Below, in pieces: positions 61,743 through 64,000 of a DNA stretch of 64,000 bases (its first letter is position 1; each line of letters opens with the position of its first letter). The notes below the pieces were generated by a model, which worked only from the letters and a program-made list of their open reading frames with translations, ran no database searches and was not told the DNA's origin. This stretch comes from JAEUNJ01 sp052035955 (GTDB lineage Bacteria; Pseudomonadota; Gammaproteobacteria; Burkholderiales; Rhodocyclaceae), in assembly GCA_052035955.1 (NCBI GenBank), contig JBPOHD010000070.1, positions 60,715-124,714 on the forward strand, in the 5' to 3' direction. The position numbers and the translations under genes are program-made.

Positions 61743-62765
61743 TCAGGCCCCCGGATGGCGCAGGCAGATCTTGCCGAAATGGCGGCCGCTGGCCAGGTAG
61801 GCCAGGGCCTCGGGCAGTTGTTCGAAGGCGAAGACCCTATCCACCACGGGCACGAGGCCATGCTGCCCGATCGCACGGGCCATGGCCTCGAATCCGTCCC
61901 GATGGCCCACCGTGATGCCCTGGAGTCTCACATGCCGTGTGACGATGGGTCCGAGTTTCACGTCCAGATTGCCTCCCGACAGGACGCCGATCAGGCTGAT
62001 GGTGCCGCCGATGCGGATGGCCCGCAGCGATTGGGTCAGGGTTTGTTCCCCGCCCACCTCGACGATGTGATCCACTCCCTCGCCGCCGGCCAACTCCTTC
62101 ACCGCCTTGCCCCACTCGGGCACGCTGCGATAGTTCAAGACGGCGTCGGCGCCCATGTCCTTGACCCGCGCCAGTTTCTCGTCGCTGCTGGAGGTGACGA
62201 TGACCCGGGCACCGGCCAGCTTGGCGAACTGCAACGCAAAAAGGGAAACCCCGCCGGTACCCTGCACCAGCACCCGGTCCCCGGCCTTGATGCCGCCGCA
62301 GGTGATCAGCGCAGTCCAGGCCGTCAGGGCGGCACAGGGCAGCGTCGCCGCCTGTTCATCGGAAAGGTGGTCCGGCACTTTCGACACGCCCCCCTCCGCC
62401 AAAACCATCCATTCGGCCATGACGCCGTCGATCGGCCCGCCGAGGGTGCGCGTCAGCCGATCCGCATTGAGTTCACCCCCCTCGTAGTAGGGCATGAAAA
62501 GCGGGCAGACCCGGTCACCGACGGCGACGCGTCGCACGCCCTCCCCCACCGCCTCGACGACGCCGACGCCATCCGAGATGGGAATCAGCGGCAAGGTGCC
62601 GGTCAGAGCCCCATAGCCGCGCTTGGGCACCACCAGATCACGGAAATTCAGAGAGGCAGCCTTCATGCGCAACAGTACCTGCCCCGGCCCCGCCGTCGGC
62701 TTTGCCCTTTCCCCGGGTCGCAGATGATCCATGGACCAGTCGTCGCGGATTTCCCAGACTCTCAT
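61743..62765 (-). CDS. NAD(P)-dependent MDR-family alcohol dehydrogenase/quinone reductase
   Basis: A 340-residue medium-chain dehydrogenase. The GroES-like domain has 'KAASLNFRDLVVPKRGYG' and 'PLIPISDGVGVVEAVGEGV'. The Rossmann half has 'VLVQGTGGVSLFALQFAKLA' in pieces ('GTGGVSLFAL') and 'VTSSSDEKL'. The structural-zinc cysteines are absent, so it belongs with zinc-poor MDR members. The substrate is unknown. ATG 62765. It lies 11 bases after the SDR gene and 24 bases before the permease gene, all on one strand, so these five genes may form one transcript. Confidence 0.88.
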   Translation of the reverse strand: MRVWEIRDDWSMDHLRPGERAKPTAGPGQVLLRMKAASLNFRDLVVPKRGYGALTGTLPLIPISDGVGVVEAVGEGVRRVAVGDRVCPLFMPYYEGGELNADRLTRTLGGPIDGVMAEWMVLAEGGVSKVPDHLSDEQAATLPCAALTAWTALITCGGIKAGDRVLVQGTGGVSLFALQFAKLAGARVIVTSSSDEKLARVKDMGADAVLNYRSVPEWGKAVKELAGGEGVDHIVEVGGEQTLTQSLRAIRIGGTISLIGVLSGGNLDVKLGPIVTRHVRLQGITVGHRDGFEAMARAIGQHGLVPVVDRVFAFEQLPEALAYLASGRHFGKICLRHPGA

Positions 62766-62776
62766 TCTTCGCTTCC

Positions 62777-63550
62777 TTACATCCAGCTCAGGGTTTGCCC
62801 GCCATCGACGGGGATGACGGTGCCGGTCATGTAGCGACCGGCGTCGGACGCCAGCAGGAGGACGGCGCCGTCCAGGTCGTCCGGCTGGCCGAAACGACGT
62901 TGCGGAATCCGCTTCAACAGGGTGTCCTCGAGGCCGCCGTCGCGGAAGGTCTGGTGCATGTCGGTTTCGATGTTTCCCGGGCAGACGGCATTGACGCGGA
63001 CCCCTTTGCCCGCCAGTTCCAGCGCCATGACGCGAGTCAGTTGGATCAGGGCCGCCTTCGACGCGGCATAGCTGGAGAGGAAACCCGCCGCCCGCAGGCC
63101 TGCCGTAGATGCCACGTTGATGATCGCCCCGCCGCCAGCCTTGGCCATGCGCCGCGCCGCCGCCTGGGCCACCATGAAGGCACCTTTGAGGTTGGTATCG
63201 AGGACGCGGGACACTTCGGCCTCGTCCTGGTCGACGAAGCGCCCGGAATAGAGGATGCCGGCGTTATTGACGAGGATGTCGACGCGGCCGCCTAGCAACG
63301 CTTCGGTGCGGTCGAGGGCGGGAACGATGGTGTCGCTCTTCGTCACGTCCAGGGCAACGGCACAGGCTTTCCGCCCCTGGGCCTGCAGATCCGCCACGGC
63401 GGCCTCGAGCCGGTCCGTTCGCCGGGCCGCCAGGGCGACCGCCGCGCCAGCCGCGGCCAGGGTTCCGGCCAAGTGCAGGCCGATGCCGCTGGAGGCACCG
63501 GAAACGAGGGCGACGCGGCCTTCGAGGCCGAACAGCTGCTGTAGGTCCAT
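62777..63550 (-). CDS. Short-chain dehydrogenase/reductase
   Basis: A 257-residue classical SDR. The cofactor motif is 'VSGASSGIGLHLAGTL' (about 16-31) with 'ALAARRTDRL' after strand 2, whose arginines favour NADP(H). 'NNAGILYSG' follows, the catalytic site is in 'NVASTAGLRAAGFLSSYAAS' plus Lys, and 'VIPVDGGQTLSW' is at the end. ATG 63550. It probably works in the same pathway as the MDR enzyme behind it, but the substrate cannot be inferred. It is 49 bases downstream of the SEC-C gene. Confidence 0.9.
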   Translation of the reverse strand: MDLQQLFGLEGRVALVSGASSGIGLHLAGTLAAAGAAVALAARRTDRLEAAVADLQAQGRKACAVALDVTKSDTIVPALDRTEALLGGRVDILVNNAGILYSGRFVDQDEAEVSRVLDTNLKGAFMVAQAAARRMAKAGGGAIINVASTAGLRAAGFLSSYAASKAALIQLTRVMALELAGKGVRVNAVCPGNIETDMHQTFRDGGLEDTLLKRIPQRRFGQPDDLDGAVLLLASDAGRYMTGTVIPVDGGQTLSWM

Positions 63551-63599
63551 GCGTGCTCCGTCTAAAGGTGGGCGGATTCTACCGTCGGCCGCGACGGGT

Positions 63600-64000
63600 T
63601 CAATGCAGCTTCTCCGGGCGCCCGCAGCACTGTTTGAATTTGCGTCCGCTGCCGCAGGGACAGGGAGCGTTGCGGCCCACCTTGGGCGAATCCCTGCGGC
63701 GCTGCTTCGCCGGTTCCCGAATGACCTGCCAGAAACGATGGATGTCGAGTATCCGCGTCGCCAAACCGTCGGCGGCCACGTCCATGAGCCGGGCTTCCTC
63801 GGCAGTCGTCATCCACGCACCGCCGGACCTTAGGGCGTCCGCCTTCAGGGAACCTTCGAGGAGATAGAAGTCCTCCAGCAATTCCACCATGTCCTCGGCG
63901 TGTTCGCCCGCCGCGTCCACCCAATCCGTCTCCGAGAGTTCGGTGCCCACCAGGTAGCCGTCGCACCAGGCCGTCAGGCCCGACGGATGCTCGCCCTCCT
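63600..64000 (-). CDS. UPF0149/YecA-like protein with C-terminal SEC-C zinc motif (start outside window)
   Basis: 133 codons are visible and the frame is open to the right edge, so the start lies beyond the window; the Val at about 63948 is internal. The visible part has 'LTAWCDGYLVG', a helical stretch 'EDMVELLEDFYLLEGSL', 'DIHRFWQVIREP', and ends in the SEC-C zinc-binding motif 'RNAPCPCGSGRKFKQCCG'. UPF0149/YecA proteins with this tail bind metal and, in E. coli, YecA associates with ribosomes. The first domain is only partly seen. Confidence 0.82.
   Translation of the reverse strand, partial: EGEHPSGLTAWCDGYLVGTELSETDWVDAAGEHAEDMVELLEDFYLLEGSLKADALRSGGAWMTTAEEARLMDVAADGLATRILDIHRFWQVIREPAKQRRRDSPKVGRNAPCPCGSGRKFKQCCGRPEKLH

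Overview
The window is a dense, GC-rich stretch (about 65 percent by eye) of a betaproteobacterial chromosome. Its gene families and gene order fit the Rhodocyclales best. Four observations support this. EF-P carries Arg32 and sits beside the arginine rhamnosyltransferase EarP. The sigma-E operon has a mucD-type protease. There is a PEP-CTERM surface protein. Several co-oriented genes overlap by ATGA, GTGA or TGATG. I see no transposase, integrase, phage gene, CRISPR array or rRNA, so this is core chromosome with a few accessory genes between housekeeping blocks.

Layout, left to right. (1) 1-7.4 kb: an acyl-CoA dehydrogenase fragment, a DUF1178 protein, then udg-uvrC-pgsA followed by tRNA-Gly, tRNA-Cys and tRNA-Leu. 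A sirtuin gene lies between tRNA-Cys and tRNA-Leu. The E. coli order uvrC-pgsA-glyW-cysT-leuZ has no such gene. A perfect TTGACA-N16-TATAAT promoter drives tRNA-Gly. Divergent earP-efp follows. (2) 7.4-21 kb: the envelope-stress block, read leftwards: rpoE-rseA-rseB-rseC-mucD-glutaredoxin, then lepA-lepB-DUF4845-rnc-era-recO-pdxJ-acpS-nagZ, with nadB divergent. A sigma-E-type promoter lies upstream of rpoE. (3) 21-27.5 kb: the fatty-acid cluster yceD-rpmF-plsX-fabH-fabD-fabG-acpP-fabF-ygfX. (4) 27.6-36 kb: maf, an RsmI-like methylase and a TIGR03790-type exported protein, then rluC-HAD phosphatase-Rieske-sppA, and rne with a leader of about 460 bases. (5) 36-46 kb: a low-molecular-weight protein phosphatase, an M1-like metallopeptidase, a ChaN-PDZ protein, an SDR, and parE-parC-frnE.

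(6) 46-57.4 kb: an isolated PEP-CTERM gene with its own promoter and terminator, an AsmA-like and a DUF2147 protein, then dnaQ, rnhA and a methyltransferase (order as in E. coli, plus uvrB) divergent from gloB. Downstream of gloB are a large sensor kinase, a single-domain response regulator and an MltD-type lytic transglycosylase. (7) 57.4-64 kb: a peptide-type ABC importer (fused ATPases plus two permeases, no binding protein), an MDR oxidoreductase, an SDR, and a SEC-C protein cut by the window edge.

Most genes are textbook households. The least explained items are the sirtuin inside the tRNA operon, hairpins sitting directly before lepA and over the rne ribosome-binding site, the maf-methylase-TIGR03790 operon, the ChaN-PDZ/M1-like pair with a degenerate exopeptidase motif, and the gloB-kinase-regulator set. 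I found no clearly new multi-gene defence or mobile system. All functional calls are from reading motifs and context; no database search was run.
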